The notes beneath the pieces were generated by a model. The model ran no database searches. It worked only from the letters and a program-made list of their open reading frames with translations, and was not told where the DNA came from. The translations under genes and the position numbers were made by a program. DNA of 64,000 nt from Spongiactinospora sp. TRM90649 (lineage in GTDB: Bacteria; Actinomycetota; Actinomycetes; Streptosporangiales; Streptosporangiaceae): NCBI RefSeq assembly GCF_029382225.1, contig NZ_JARLTC010000002.1, positions 744,001 to 808,000 on the forward strand. Reading direction: 5' to 3'. Positions 25,974-34,900 of this stretch are shown here, piece by piece. Numbering within the stretch: position 1 is the first letter of the stretch; each line of letters opens with the position of its first letter.

Positions 25974-26450
25974 CGCCTTGTCGAGGAAGCGCCGGTGGAG
26001 TGCGCGCACCTCGTCGGACAGCCCGGGGATCGGCCCTTCGACCGCCACCCCGGGCGCGACCTCCTGAACGGGCAGCGGTCGCACCGCCGACGCGGGCAGC
26101 CCCCACTCGGCACGCCACTCCGTGAGCTGGGCCGAGGAGCATACGTAGACGATGCGTCCGAGGCCCGCCCAGGCGTGCGCCGCGGAGCACATCGGGCAGT
26201 GCTCGCCGGAGGTGTACACCGTCGCGCCCGCGCGGTCCTCGGGGCTCATGTTGGCCGCCGCCCAGCGCGCCAGCTCGAACTCCGGGTGCCGGGTGGCGTC
26301 ACCGGTGACCACGTGATTGTGGTCCTCCCCGAGGACGGTGCCGTCCGGGCCCACCAGCACCGACCCGAACGGCTCGTCACCGATCTCCAGCGCGTGCGCC
26401 GCGAGCTCCACACACCGCCGCAGATGGCGCATCTCCGAGTCGTCAACCAT
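25971..26450 (-). CDS. Nucleoside deaminase (cytidine/deoxycytidylate deaminase superfamily)
   Basis: 159 residues from ATG 26450, preceded by AGGGAGG, so an earlier in-frame ATG is rejected. The zinc site is the HPEFE variant of HxE (HPE) plus HCPMCSAA for the usual PCxxC; the proton-shuttling Glu is retained. Overall pattern (EPFGSVLVGPDGTVLGEDHN) resembles guanine deaminase/TadA-like nucleoside deaminases. The Pro after His and His before Cys set it apart; substrate is unassigned. Confidence 0.85.
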   Translation of the reverse strand: MVDDSEMRHLRRCVELAAHALEIGDEPFGSVLVGPDGTVLGEDHNHVVTGDATRHPEFELARWAAANMSPEDRAGATVYTSGEHCPMCSAAHAWAGLGRIVYVCSSAQLTEWRAEWGLPASAVRPLPVQEVAPGVAVEGPIPGLSDEVRALHRRFLDKA

Positions 26451-26488
26451 GACCGGCCTCCCTTGATCGCTACTCCGGCCCATGCTAG

Positions 26489-26632
26489 GCCGCCCTCCTT
26501 GATCACACGTACACCCACCCGGAGCTGCTGGTGAACAAGATCGGCGATGTTGGCGGGCGTGTCGTACTCCCGGAGGGCACGAAGTACGTCAGCGTCCAGG
26601 CCGACGGGAACTGGTACCTCACCCGCCGGTGA
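26489..26632 (+). pseudogene. C-terminal gene remnant without a start
   Basis: Right after an in-frame TAG (26486) the plus strand reads HTYTHPELLVNKIGDVGG, then VVLPEGTKYVSVQADGNWYL and a TGA at 26630. Composition and pattern look like the end of a real extracellular or phage-like protein, yet there is no plausible start or ribosome site. Family not identified. A short gene from GTG inside the stretch is possible but unlikely. Confidence 0.42.
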
Positions 26633-26637
26633 CGCCG

Positions 26638-27951
26638 TCAGCGCACCTGGGAGGCGGCGACGGCCCAGGTGTTGCAGTAGGCGATGCGGCCGTAGCGCCA
26701 GCCCTGGTGGAGCCAGGCGACGTAGCGGTCGCCGGTGCCGTGGTCGTCGCGCCCGCCGCGCCGGTCGTCACCCCGGGTCAGGCTGTCGCGCAGGGTCTCG
26801 GTCCACTGCCCCGAGGTGATGCCGAGCGTACGGCGGGCGCTGCGGGCGAAGGTCCCGGCGAAGCACTGGGCCTGGAGCTCGCTGCGCCGGGTGTGGGCGT
26901 CCTGGGCGGAGCGCGACCGGCTGGATACCTCCCACCACCAGGCTCCGCCGATGCCGGACATGCTCTGGGCGTGGTGACCGTATTCGTGGGCGAGCACCCG
27001 CAGATAGATGGTGGGGTTGGCGGCCGGATTCGCACCGCCCGACGCCTGGACGACGTGCCGGAGGCCGATGTACATGCCCCGGTTGGAGGGACAGTAGTAG
27101 GCGGAGGTGCCCGAGGCGGGATAGACGCCGCAGGGGCCGCGCCCGCTGCCGCTGTAGAAGACCCGGCGCGGAGGCATGAACAACGCACGGGCCTGCGCGA
27201 ACTTCCCGGCCCACGCCCGATCCAGGCAACCGGTGGCGGCATCCAGGAAGCGCCTCATGTCGGCGGGCCGGGTGCTCGGCCGCGGTGCCCGGCAGGCCAT
27301 GGGGCGCATCACGCCGGTGCCGTAGAGGGGGTTACGGGTGAGCCGGGCACGCGTGTCGGAGCGCCGCATCCTACGTAGATCGACAAGCATCCGCGACGCA
27401 TCCACGACGGCCCCCTGCCCCGCCGGGCGGTTGAGAACCGAGGACACGGTAACTCCGGACGGGGGGTTGGGGGCCGAGGAGTCGGTGGTTCCGGCCGCGG
27501 TCCCCCGGCCGGAGTCGGGGGATTTGGCGCGTGGCGCTTCGGAGCCGGTCTTGGGGAGTCTGGTCAGCGGGGCCACGGACGGCGGGCCGATCTCGGCGGG
27601 CGCGTCGTCCGGAACCACGTCCGCCGTGGTGGTGGCCCGGGGACCGGAGCCCGCGTCGGCGGGCGAGATCGCCTCATCACCCCCGGTCAGCGCGGCAGCG
27701 ACCACCACCGCGGCCACCGTCGCGGTAAGCAGCCCGACCGACCCGAGCATCAACGTCCCCACCGCCGCCGGATGACGCCTCCCGCGCCCTCCCGCTCTCC
27801 CCGGCCCTTCCGGACCGCCCGAGTTCCCGGACGCTCCAGGGCCTCCGGCGCCTCCGAACCTCTCAGGGCTTTCCGGGGGAGCGGGTTTTTTGTGTTTTCC
27901 GGGGGTTTGGGGGCTCGGCGTGGCGGGGCCCGAGGTGGGGGTTGAGGGCAT
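26638..27951 (-). CDS. Neutral zinc metallopeptidase (YpfJ/PF04228 type), membrane anchored
   Basis: 437 residues. A long Pro/Gly-rich cytoplasmic head, one membrane helix (LMLGSVGLLTATVAAVVVAAAL, about 65-88), a Ser/Pro linker, then the catalytic domain with HEYGHH in LAHEYGHHAQSMSG near residue 320. RVFYSGSGRGPCG, YCPSNRGMYI and SELQAQCFAGTFARSA are family motifs. The enzyme probably faces outside. Substrate unknown; PF04228 has no well-defined physiological target. Confidence 0.88.
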   Translation of the reverse strand: MPSTPTSGPATPSPQTPGKHKKPAPPESPERFGGAGGPGASGNSGGPEGPGRAGGRGRRHPAAVGTLMLGSVGLLTATVAAVVVAAALTGGDEAISPADAGSGPRATTTADVVPDDAPAEIGPPSVAPLTRLPKTGSEAPRAKSPDSGRGTAAGTTDSSAPNPPSGVTVSSVLNRPAGQGAVVDASRMLVDLRRMRRSDTRARLTRNPLYGTGVMRPMACRAPRPSTRPADMRRFLDAATGCLDRAWAGKFAQARALFMPPRRVFYSGSGRGPCGVYPASGTSAYYCPSNRGMYIGLRHVVQASGGANPAANPTIYLRVLAHEYGHHAQSMSGIGGAWWWEVSSRSRSAQDAHTRRSELQAQCFAGTFARSARRTLGITSGQWTETLRDSLTRGDDRRGGRDDHGTGDRYVAWLHQGWRYGRIAYCNTWAVAASQVR

Positions 27952-28173
27952 TGGTCCGCCTTGGGGGAGGGTGGCGTGTGCTTGGTGCCGAGGGCGGCGA
28001 AACCGCTTCGGGCCGTGGTCACGCGCTGATCATCTTTCGGAGGAAATCTAGCCATAAATTGCAGTAGTTTCCATTAATCCCACCTTCCGTGAAATGTTCT
28101 GAATTTGGTGAAATATCGCGATCATACCCGTGTGTCCGCTGGCGCAGTCGGTTTCTCGGTAGGCTCACCTGCC

Positions 28174-29871
28174 ATGGCGGGATCTACCTCGCGCCGCACG
28201 GCCGTCCGCGTGACCACCGGGATGGCCGTCGCCACGGCGCTCTGCACGACATTTCTCTCGGCTTTCTCGGCCGCGTCGCCCACCGCGCATGCCGCGACCG
28301 GCGCGGCCGACGGCGTCCGCGCGGGCGTCGTTAAGATCGACGCCGTCGAGCTGTCGCTGCGCCCCGGTGGGGCGCTGCACGTCAAGGAGACGGTGACCTA
28401 CGAGGGCGGCGCGCCCACCAGGAAGCTGGTCACCAGGACCCGCTACGACGACTCCAGCGACCGCCTCTACAAGGTCGAGAACCTCAAGGGCAACGCCGCC
28501 ATCGCCGGTGACACGATCACCGTGACCGGCGGCGCGAGCGGCACCGCCACCTTCGAGTACGACGTCAAGGGCGTCATCACCCCGCTCGGCGACGGTGAGG
28601 AGATGCGCTGGTACGCCGCGGGCGGCTGGTCCGCGCCGGTCGAGCAGGCCACGGTGAAGGTCACCGGCAGCGCGCAGATCCAGAACCTGTCCTGCTTCGC
28701 GGGCGCGCTCACCTCGGCACTGCCCTGCACCGCCGCCTCGATGGACCACACCGGGGCCACCGGCGACTTCGAGCAGCAGGGGCTGGCCGGCGGCGAGACG
28801 CTGACCATCGTGATGGGCTACCCGAAGGGCACCAGCGGCGGCGGGCCGATCCTGGAGCGCCGGTTCGAGCTGTCCAACGCGTTCACCGTCAACGCGGTGA
28901 CCGGCGGCGCGCTGGCCGGTCTGCTGCTGGTGCTGCTCGGCGGCATCGGCCTGCTGTACTGGACGCGCGGGCGCGACGCCCGCGTGGTCGGCCACGAGTC
29001 GGGCGCGCTCAACCCCATGCGGGACGGCCACTTCACCCCGCCGGACGGCGTGCGCCCCGGCCAGATCGGCACGCTGCTCGACGAGCAGGCCGACGTCATC
29101 GACGTGACCGCCACCATCGTCGATCTCGCGGTGCGCGGCTACGTCCGCATCGACGAGCAGCCCAGGCAGACCTACGACGCGCCGGACTGGACGCTCGTCA
29201 AGCTCCCCGACGCGCCGGTGTCCGCGCTGCTCCCCTACGAGCGCGCGCTGTACGACGCGATCTTCGCGGACCGCGACAGCGTGCTGCTCTCCGAGTTGCG
29301 CGGCTCGTTCGCCAAGGACCTCGGCCGGGTGCGCGACGCCCTCTACACCGACGTGGTCAGGCAGGGCTGGTTCGCCCGCCGTCCCGACGGCGTGCGGACC
29401 CGCTGGACCCTCGTCGGCGGGGCGCTCACCGTGGCGGGCGTGCTGGCGACCGTCGCGCTGGCCTGGTTCAGCGCGTACGGCCTGCTCGGGCTGGCGGTGA
29501 TCATCGCGGGCGCCGCGCTGGCCGTGGGCGGGCAGTACATGCCGGCCAAGACCGCCAAGGGCGCCGCCGCGCTCGCCCACACCCTCGGCTTCCGCGAGTA
29601 CCTGGCCGAGGGCGACCTCGACCAGGTGCCCCCGGACAAGCGCGTCGAGGTGTTCTCCCGCTACCTGCCGTACGCGGTGGTCTTCGACAACGTGGACCGC
29701 TGGGCGCGGGTGGTGGCCTCGGTCAACGGCAACGGCCGTCCGGCGGACAACCTGTACTGGTATCACGGCCCGGCGGAGTGGGACCTGTCCAAGTTCGCCG
29801 GGTCGATGCGCACCTTCGCCACCACCACCTCCGGCGCGATCTCCGCCTCCCGGCAGTTCAGAAGCCTTTAG
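28174..29871 (+). CDS. DUF2207 membrane protein
   Basis: 565 residues from ATG 28174. Signal peptide (ending AAHAA-like TAHAATG, about residue 40), an extracellular beta domain of the DUF2207 family (RPGGALHVKETVTYEGG, MRWYAAGGWSAPVEQATV), a membrane helix (GALAGLLLVLLGGIGLLYWTRG) and a cytosolic winged-like region, then two helices (near 420-470). The C-terminal KFAGSMRTFATTTSGAIS is family-typical. DUF2207 proteins are widespread in Actinobacteria; function unknown. Confidence 0.87.
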   Translation: MAGSTSRRTAVRVTTGMAVATALCTTFLSAFSAASPTAHAATGAADGVRAGVVKIDAVELSLRPGGALHVKETVTYEGGAPTRKLVTRTRYDDSSDRLYKVENLKGNAAIAGDTITVTGGASGTATFEYDVKGVITPLGDGEEMRWYAAGGWSAPVEQATVKVTGSAQIQNLSCFAGALTSALPCTAASMDHTGATGDFEQQGLAGGETLTIVMGYPKGTSGGGPILERRFELSNAFTVNAVTGGALAGLLLVLLGGIGLLYWTRGRDARVVGHESGALNPMRDGHFTPPDGVRPGQIGTLLDEQADVIDVTATIVDLAVRGYVRIDEQPRQTYDAPDWTLVKLPDAPVSALLPYERALYDAIFADRDSVLLSELRGSFAKDLGRVRDALYTDVVRQGWFARRPDGVRTRWTLVGGALTVAGVLATVALAWFSAYGLLGLAVIIAGAALAVGGQYMPAKTAKGAAALAHTLGFREYLAEGDLDQVPPDKRVEVFSRYLPYAVVFDNVDRWARVVASVNGNGRPADNLYWYHGPAEWDLSKFAGSMRTFATTTSGAISASRQFRSL

Positions 29872-30010
29872 CCGCGCACCCCGCGAGCACCCCCGCGCGG
29901 TGCACGGACTCCACGAACCCCGAACGGACTACCTCGATCGCCAGTGACTCCATCTCGCCCCTTTCCGGGGTCGAGTGTAGGGAACGCGAGAAATGGCAGA
30001 ATGGCGGGCC

Positions 30011-30436
30011 ATGCGTGCGGTTGTGCAGCGGGTGAGTTCCGCGTCGGTGTCCGTGGACGGTGCGATGGTGGGGGCGATCGACGAGCCGGGCCTGATGGTG
30101 CTGGTCGGCGTGACCCACACCGACACCCCGGAGCAGGCGGCCAAGCTCGCCGCCAAGCTGTGGGGGCTGCGGATCCTGCACGGCGAGAAGTCGTGCTCCG
30201 ACGTCTCCGCGCCACTGCTGGTGATCAGCCAGTTCACCCTGTACGGCGACGCCCGCAAGGGGCGCCGCCCCACCTGGCAGGCGGCGGCCCCGGGCGAGAC
30301 GGCAGAGCCGCTGGTGGACGCCGTGGTGGCCGAGCTGCGGGCGCTCGGCGCGCGCGTCGAGACCGGCGTGTTCGGCGCCGACATGAAGGTGTCGCTGGTC
30401 AACGACGGCCCGATCACCCTCGTCCTGGAGATGTGA
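30011..30436 (+). CDS. dtd: D-aminoacyl-tRNA deacylase
   Basis: 141 residues from ATG 30011. The chiral-proofreading motifs are [15 protein letters not shown] (SQxT) and [16 protein letters not shown] for the cross-subunit Gly-cisPro-like segment (NDGPIT). DTD strips D-amino acids, and glycine from tRNA-Ala, protecting translation. The start is the family's MRAVVQRV; an ATG 18 bases upstream is ignored. It converges with ygfZ. Confidence 0.95.
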   Translation: MRAVVQRVSSASVSVDGAMVGAIDEPGLMVLVGVTHTDTPEQAAKLAAKLWGLRILHGEKSCSDVSAPLLVISQFTLYGDARKGRRPTWQAAAPGETAEPLVDAVVAELRALGARVETGVFGADMKVSLVNDGPITLVLEM

Positions 30437-30465
30437 CCGGGCCGTACGGCGAATGGAGGCGGCGG

Positions 30466-31455
30466 CTAGCGGATCCGGCGGCGCAGCGACGGGTCGATCG
30501 CCACGTTGCGGCCCGCGTCGGGCGGCACCACGACCTCCTGGGCGGCGGCGACGCCGTCGGCGAACAGCGTGGCCTCGACCGGCACCGCGCGCTTGACCAC
30601 GGCCAGCGCGATCGGCCCCAGCTCGTGGTGGCGGGCGGAGCTGCCGACGAAGCCCACCGGCTCGCCGCCGGGCTCCTCGCTCACCGGCGCACCGTGCGGC
30701 GGCAGCTTGTCCACGCTGCCGTCGAGGTTCAGGAAGACCAGGCGGCGCGGCGGGTGGCCCAGGTTGTGGACGCGCGCCACGGTCTCCTGGCCCCGGTAGC
30801 ACCCCTTGGTCAGGTGGACGGCGGCGCCGATCCACCCCACCTCGTGCGGGATGGTCTTGTGGTCGGTCTCGAAGCCCAGCCGGGGCCGGTGCTCCTCGAT
30901 GCGCAGCGCCTCGTAGGCCCACAGTCCGGCCGGGCGCAGGCCCAGACGCTCCGGCAGGGCCTCGCGCGGCAGCAGGACGTCGCCGCCGATCGCGATGGAG
31001 CCCTCGGGCAGCGGGGGCCGCTCGGCCAGGCGGTGTGAGACGACGGCGTAGCGGGCGGTCTCGTCGGCCACCTCGACGCGGAGCATGAAGCGCATCCGGT
31101 CGAGCCAGCCGATCAGCGCGGCGCCGGTGCCGGGCTCGACGTGGCCCCAGACCGACTCGCCGTCGTCGACGAGGGTCAGGTGGTGTTCGACCCGGCCTTG
31201 GGCGTCGAGGAAGAGTGTCTCGGTGGGTTCGCCTGGCGAGAGCGTGTCGAGTTTCTGCGAGCTGAGGTCGTTGAGCCAGCGCAGCCGGTCGGGGCCGGTG
31301 ATCCGGACGACCTCGCGGTCGCCGCGATCGACCACCGCCTCTCCCGCCAGCAGCGCGCGCTGCTCGGCGAACGGCTCGCCGTAGTGGGCCGCCACGCCCT
31401 CGTCGGGGGCCTCGGCGGGCACCGCGCCGGGCGTCTGGAGCAAGGGGCTGGTCAT
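30466..31455 (-). CDS. ygfZ: Folate-binding FeS-cluster repair protein YgfZ
   Basis: 329 residues from ATG 31455. The aminomethyltransferase-like fold carries the signature KGCYRGQETVAR with its conserved Cys near residue 225. YgfZ/Iba57 helps make or repair FeS clusters in a folate-dependent way. It is 10 bases downstream of the Fur-type regulator, so the two share an operon. A link to the FeS-rich hydrogenase to the right is possible but unsupported. Confidence 0.92.
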   Translation of the reverse strand: MTSPLLQTPGAVPAEAPDEGVAAHYGEPFAEQRALLAGEAVVDRGDREVVRITGPDRLRWLNDLSSQKLDTLSPGEPTETLFLDAQGRVEHHLTLVDDGESVWGHVEPGTGAALIGWLDRMRFMLRVEVADETARYAVVSHRLAERPPLPEGSIAIGGDVLLPREALPERLGLRPAGLWAYEALRIEEHRPRLGFETDHKTIPHEVGWIGAAVHLTKGCYRGQETVARVHNLGHPPRRLVFLNLDGSVDKLPPHGAPVSEEPGGEPVGFVGSSARHHELGPIALAVVKRAVPVEATLFADGVAAAQEVVVPPDAGRNVAIDPSLRRRIR

Positions 31456-31465
31456 GTAATCCAGG

Positions 31466-31879
31466 TTACTTGCACGATCGGCAGCGGCCGAAGACGGTGA
31501 GGTGGTGCACGTCGGTGTCGAAGCCCAGTTCGGCGTCGAGCGTGGTGACCATGCTCTCGACCAGCTCCGGGCGCACCTCGGTGACCTCGCCGCAGCCCCG
31601 GCACACCAGGTGCACGTGGTCGGCGTCGGCCGCCAGGTGGTAGGTCGGCGCGCCTTGCCCGAGGTGGGTGTGGGTGACCATGCCAAGCTCTTCGAGCAGC
31701 TCCAGCGTCCGGTAGACGGTGGAGATGTTGACCCCTCTGGCGGTCTGGCGCACCTTGGCGCAGATGTCCTCGGGGGTGGCGTGCATGAGCTCCTTGACCG
31801 CCTCCAGGACGAGCTGGCGCTGAGGCGTCACGCGGTAACCGCGTGCGCGGAGTTCCTCATGCCACGACGTCTCGGTCAT
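31466..31879 (-). CDS. nur: Fur-family regulator, Nur (nickel) type
   Basis: 137 residues from ATG 31879, with no clear ribosome site, so perhaps leaderless. The winged helix (RGYRVTPQRQLVLEAVKELMHATPEDI, NISTVYRTLELLEELGMV) and dimerisation half (HLGQGAPTYHL, HVHLVCRGCGEV, FGRCRSCK) resemble S. coelicolor Nur as I remember it, including GAPTYHLA, HLVCR and the GRC end. Nur represses nickel uptake and sodF when nickel is high. The [NiFe]-hydrogenase about 6 kb away is a nickel consumer. Zur and Fur proper have other C-terminal Cys patterns. Confidence 0.8.
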   Translation of the reverse strand: MTETSWHEELRARGYRVTPQRQLVLEAVKELMHATPEDICAKVRQTARGVNISTVYRTLELLEELGMVTHTHLGQGAPTYHLAADADHVHLVCRGCGEVTEVRPELVESMVTTLDAELGFDTDVHHLTVFGRCRSCK

Positions 31880-31911
31880 GCACAAAGTCTAGGTCGTCGT
31901 CCGCCCATCCC

Positions 31912-31955
31912 GTCCCGGCCGGTCGCACCCCGCGAGATCGGGGCGCGACCGGGAC
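31912..31955 (-). terminator. Hairpin after the large hydrolase gene
   Basis: Arms around 31912-31932 and 31939-31955 pair as GGTCGCACCCCG/CGGGGCGCGACC with one mismatch and further flanking pairs, between the 1310-residue gene (ends 31969) and nur. Confidence 0.6.
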
Positions 31956-31968
31956 CGGACAGTGCGGG

Positions 31969-34900
31969 TCAGCGCGAGCCGATCGGGCCGAGCACACGGT
32001 TCAGCGCGGCGGCGTAGAGGATCGTGCCGGCGATCTTGGGGTGGAAGGACTGCTGGGAGGGCAGGAAGGACTCCGACTCCCCTTGGGTGCGGGCGAGGAT
32101 GACGCCGTGGATGGACTCCGGGTTTCCGCAGACCGCCTTGCCCTGGAACTCGGGGAAGGGGTCGACGAAGGTCGCGTTGATCCCTTCGGCGTTCGCCTGG
32201 TCCACCGCGGCGTCCATCTCGTTGGCCAGGTGGGTGCTCACCGAGTTGAGCCAGGGTCCCTCGGTGTCCGGGTCGAGCCCGATCACGCAGTCCCCGTTGT
32301 CCTCGAACAGGAACGGGTAGCCCATCAGGGCGATCCGCGCGTTGGGCGCTCGTCTCTTGATCTCCCGTAGCACGGTCACGAGGGATGGTTTGACCAGGTT
32401 GGTAATCAACTGTGGCTGTTTCTGGCGCAGCGGCAGGTCGTCGCCCTGCAGCGTGACGTCCGGGCAGTCCTCGTTGACCAGGTCCGAGATGCACTCGGTG
32501 AGCACCGGACCGAACCGGGAGTCGTTGCCGCCCACGGACAGCATCACCAGCGTGGTGTTCTCGTCCAGGTAGCCCTTGTCGAGCTGGGACGGCTCGCGGT
32601 ACTGCCCGTGGTTGCGGTTGCCGAACGCGTTGTGCGGGTCCCCCGCGCCCAGGATGTTCTCGGTCTGCGCGCCCGAGCACGCGTGGAACTGCAGATCGAC
32701 GTTGACGTCGAGGGCGTCGTGGCGGGATCCCAGCGCGGCGCCCGAGTCCGCCGCCTTGACCAGGCGCGGCCAGGCGTACTTCGAGCGGTGACAGGCGTTG
32801 CCGTACTTCCAGGTGTACTCGTCGTCCTGGTAGGTGCCCTTGACGCCGCCGCCGTCGTCGTCGGTCTCCTGGTAGTAGTCGAAACGGGCGTCGTTGGATG
32901 CGCCCTCGCCGGAGGTGTAGGAGTCGCCGAGCGCCACCACCATGTGCTTGGGCTTGGCCGGGAGCGGCTGGAAGGCGATGGCGTCCCAGGCGATGTCCTC
33001 CGCCCACTCGCCGTCCTCGGTGATGTTCGACAGCGAGACCTTGGGCGTGCCGTTGAACTTGAACGCGCCGAGCGAGACCCAGCGGTGCTCCTGGGCGCGC
33101 TGCTGCACGACCCGTTTGCGTGGCGGCGTGCCGTCGCCTAGGTCGACCATGTAGGAGGCCTGCTGGGTGTGCGCCCCCTGGTCGGGCAGGTGGACCAGCA
33201 CCCGTGCCCAGCCGCGCAGCGCCTGGTTCAGCTTCCAGCTTCCGGTGATCCGGTGCGCGGAGTTGGCCTGCGGCTGGGTGTGGGTGAACCAGAAGTGGCC
33301 GCCCATCCCGCCGCCGATCTGATGGAAGTCGATCTTCGATCGGTACGCGCCGGCCTGGTCCTGCGCGAAGTCCAGCGAGAAGGTGCCCTTGTTCGTCCAG
33401 TTACGTGAACAGTTCGGGCGGACCGATGGCACTGAGTCTGGTACGTCATCGATGATCAGTGAGTTCACCGGAAGGCCGCGGGTCGTGCTGAAGGGGTTGC
33501 AGTTGGGCGGGTAGTGCTCGGTCATCAGGCCACCGGACCCGAACGCGGGTTCGGCCGCGCCCGGCGCGAACCGCACGGCCGGGTAGCCGCAGCTCGTGGC
33601 GCAGTCCGTCTTCCAGACGGCGGGCTTGTGCCACCAGCAGTGCCACTTCAGCGCGGGCCTGGACTGGCACGGCTCGGACTTGCTCGCGTCGCAGCGGTTG
33701 CTCGCGTCGCAGAACAGCTCCCGGGGCGGCTTGGCGTTGTACCGGTTCTCGTTGGTGGTCCACCACGACTGGAGGTATCCGGCCTGGTAGCTGTCGTCCC
33801 GCCAGTCGGTCTTGACGATGGGGTAGGCGGCCCAGCCGATCACCTTCTCCGGGTAGGGCCACCACTGCGGGTTGCGCGCGTCGCTCTGGCTGGTCTCCAG
33901 GAACGGCTCGCGGTCCGCCGGATAGTCCGGGTTGATCGGGTTGTTGGTCCAGCCCAGGCCCCAGTTCCCGTCCGCGTCGGTGCAGGTGGGGCTGGGGGTG
34001 CAGTTGTTGGTGTTGCCGTTGCGGGCGTCGGGCTGGACACCGCTGTTGTAGGCCCACACGGCGGCGAACCAGTTCTCCGGGCGGGCCGGGTCGGCATTGT
34101 TGATCTTCAGGTAGTCGTAGACGCTGTTCCACTTCTCCTGCAGGATGCGCAGGCCCGCCGCGATGTTGGTGGCGTAGTCGAGCGCCACGGCGCGCTGCTT
34201 GGTCTCGGCTATCTGGCCGACGCGCATGCCGTCGGTGACCTGCGCGACGCCGTAGCCGCAGTCGGAGTCGCCCCACTGCACCGTCCAGCCGTCGGCCGAC
34301 CCGCGGGCGCCGTAGTAGTCGCCGATCAGCGGGCTTCCGGTCACGCCCTCAAGGGCGTGGTAGGACGCCTGCCACAGGTTCGACTCCTGGGCCAGGATGC
34401 CCAGCATGATCTGCGCGGGCACCTTGCCGCCGCCCTTCAGCGTCAGCGGCGGGAAGAGCCCCTGCGGCGACCAGGCCGACAGCCCGGACCCGTGCCAGTT
34501 GGCGGGCCGCTGGATGGTCAGCGCGTTCTGGACGGCCAGGTTCGCCGCCCACTCCACCTGCCGCCAGTGCGGCTGTGTCGCCTGGCGGCGCGGGTCGTTG
34601 CGGGCGATCGCGCAGGTACGCTCGGCCTCCACGGGATCGGACGGCGAGCCCGCGAGCGAGGCCCTGTTCTCGGCGGAGCCGTCTTCGGCCACACCGTCCT
34701 TGGCCACACCGTCGGCCTTGACGCCGTCCGCGGCACCGGTCGGCCCGCCCGCCACGACGCCGAAACCGGTGTTCGCGCCGGTCGCGATGACCCGGGCGCG
34801 TAACGTGACCGGCCGTCCCTGGGCGGGCACGGACGCCGCGGTGCGGGAGCCGTCGTGGGTGACGGCCAGCCGTCCCTCGGTGGACAGCTCCTCCCGCACG

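Noticed and set aside
31889..33007. Long minus-strand frame inside the large hydrolase gene
   Set aside because: Arg/Gly/Pro-rich shadow of the true frame; no conserved motifs.
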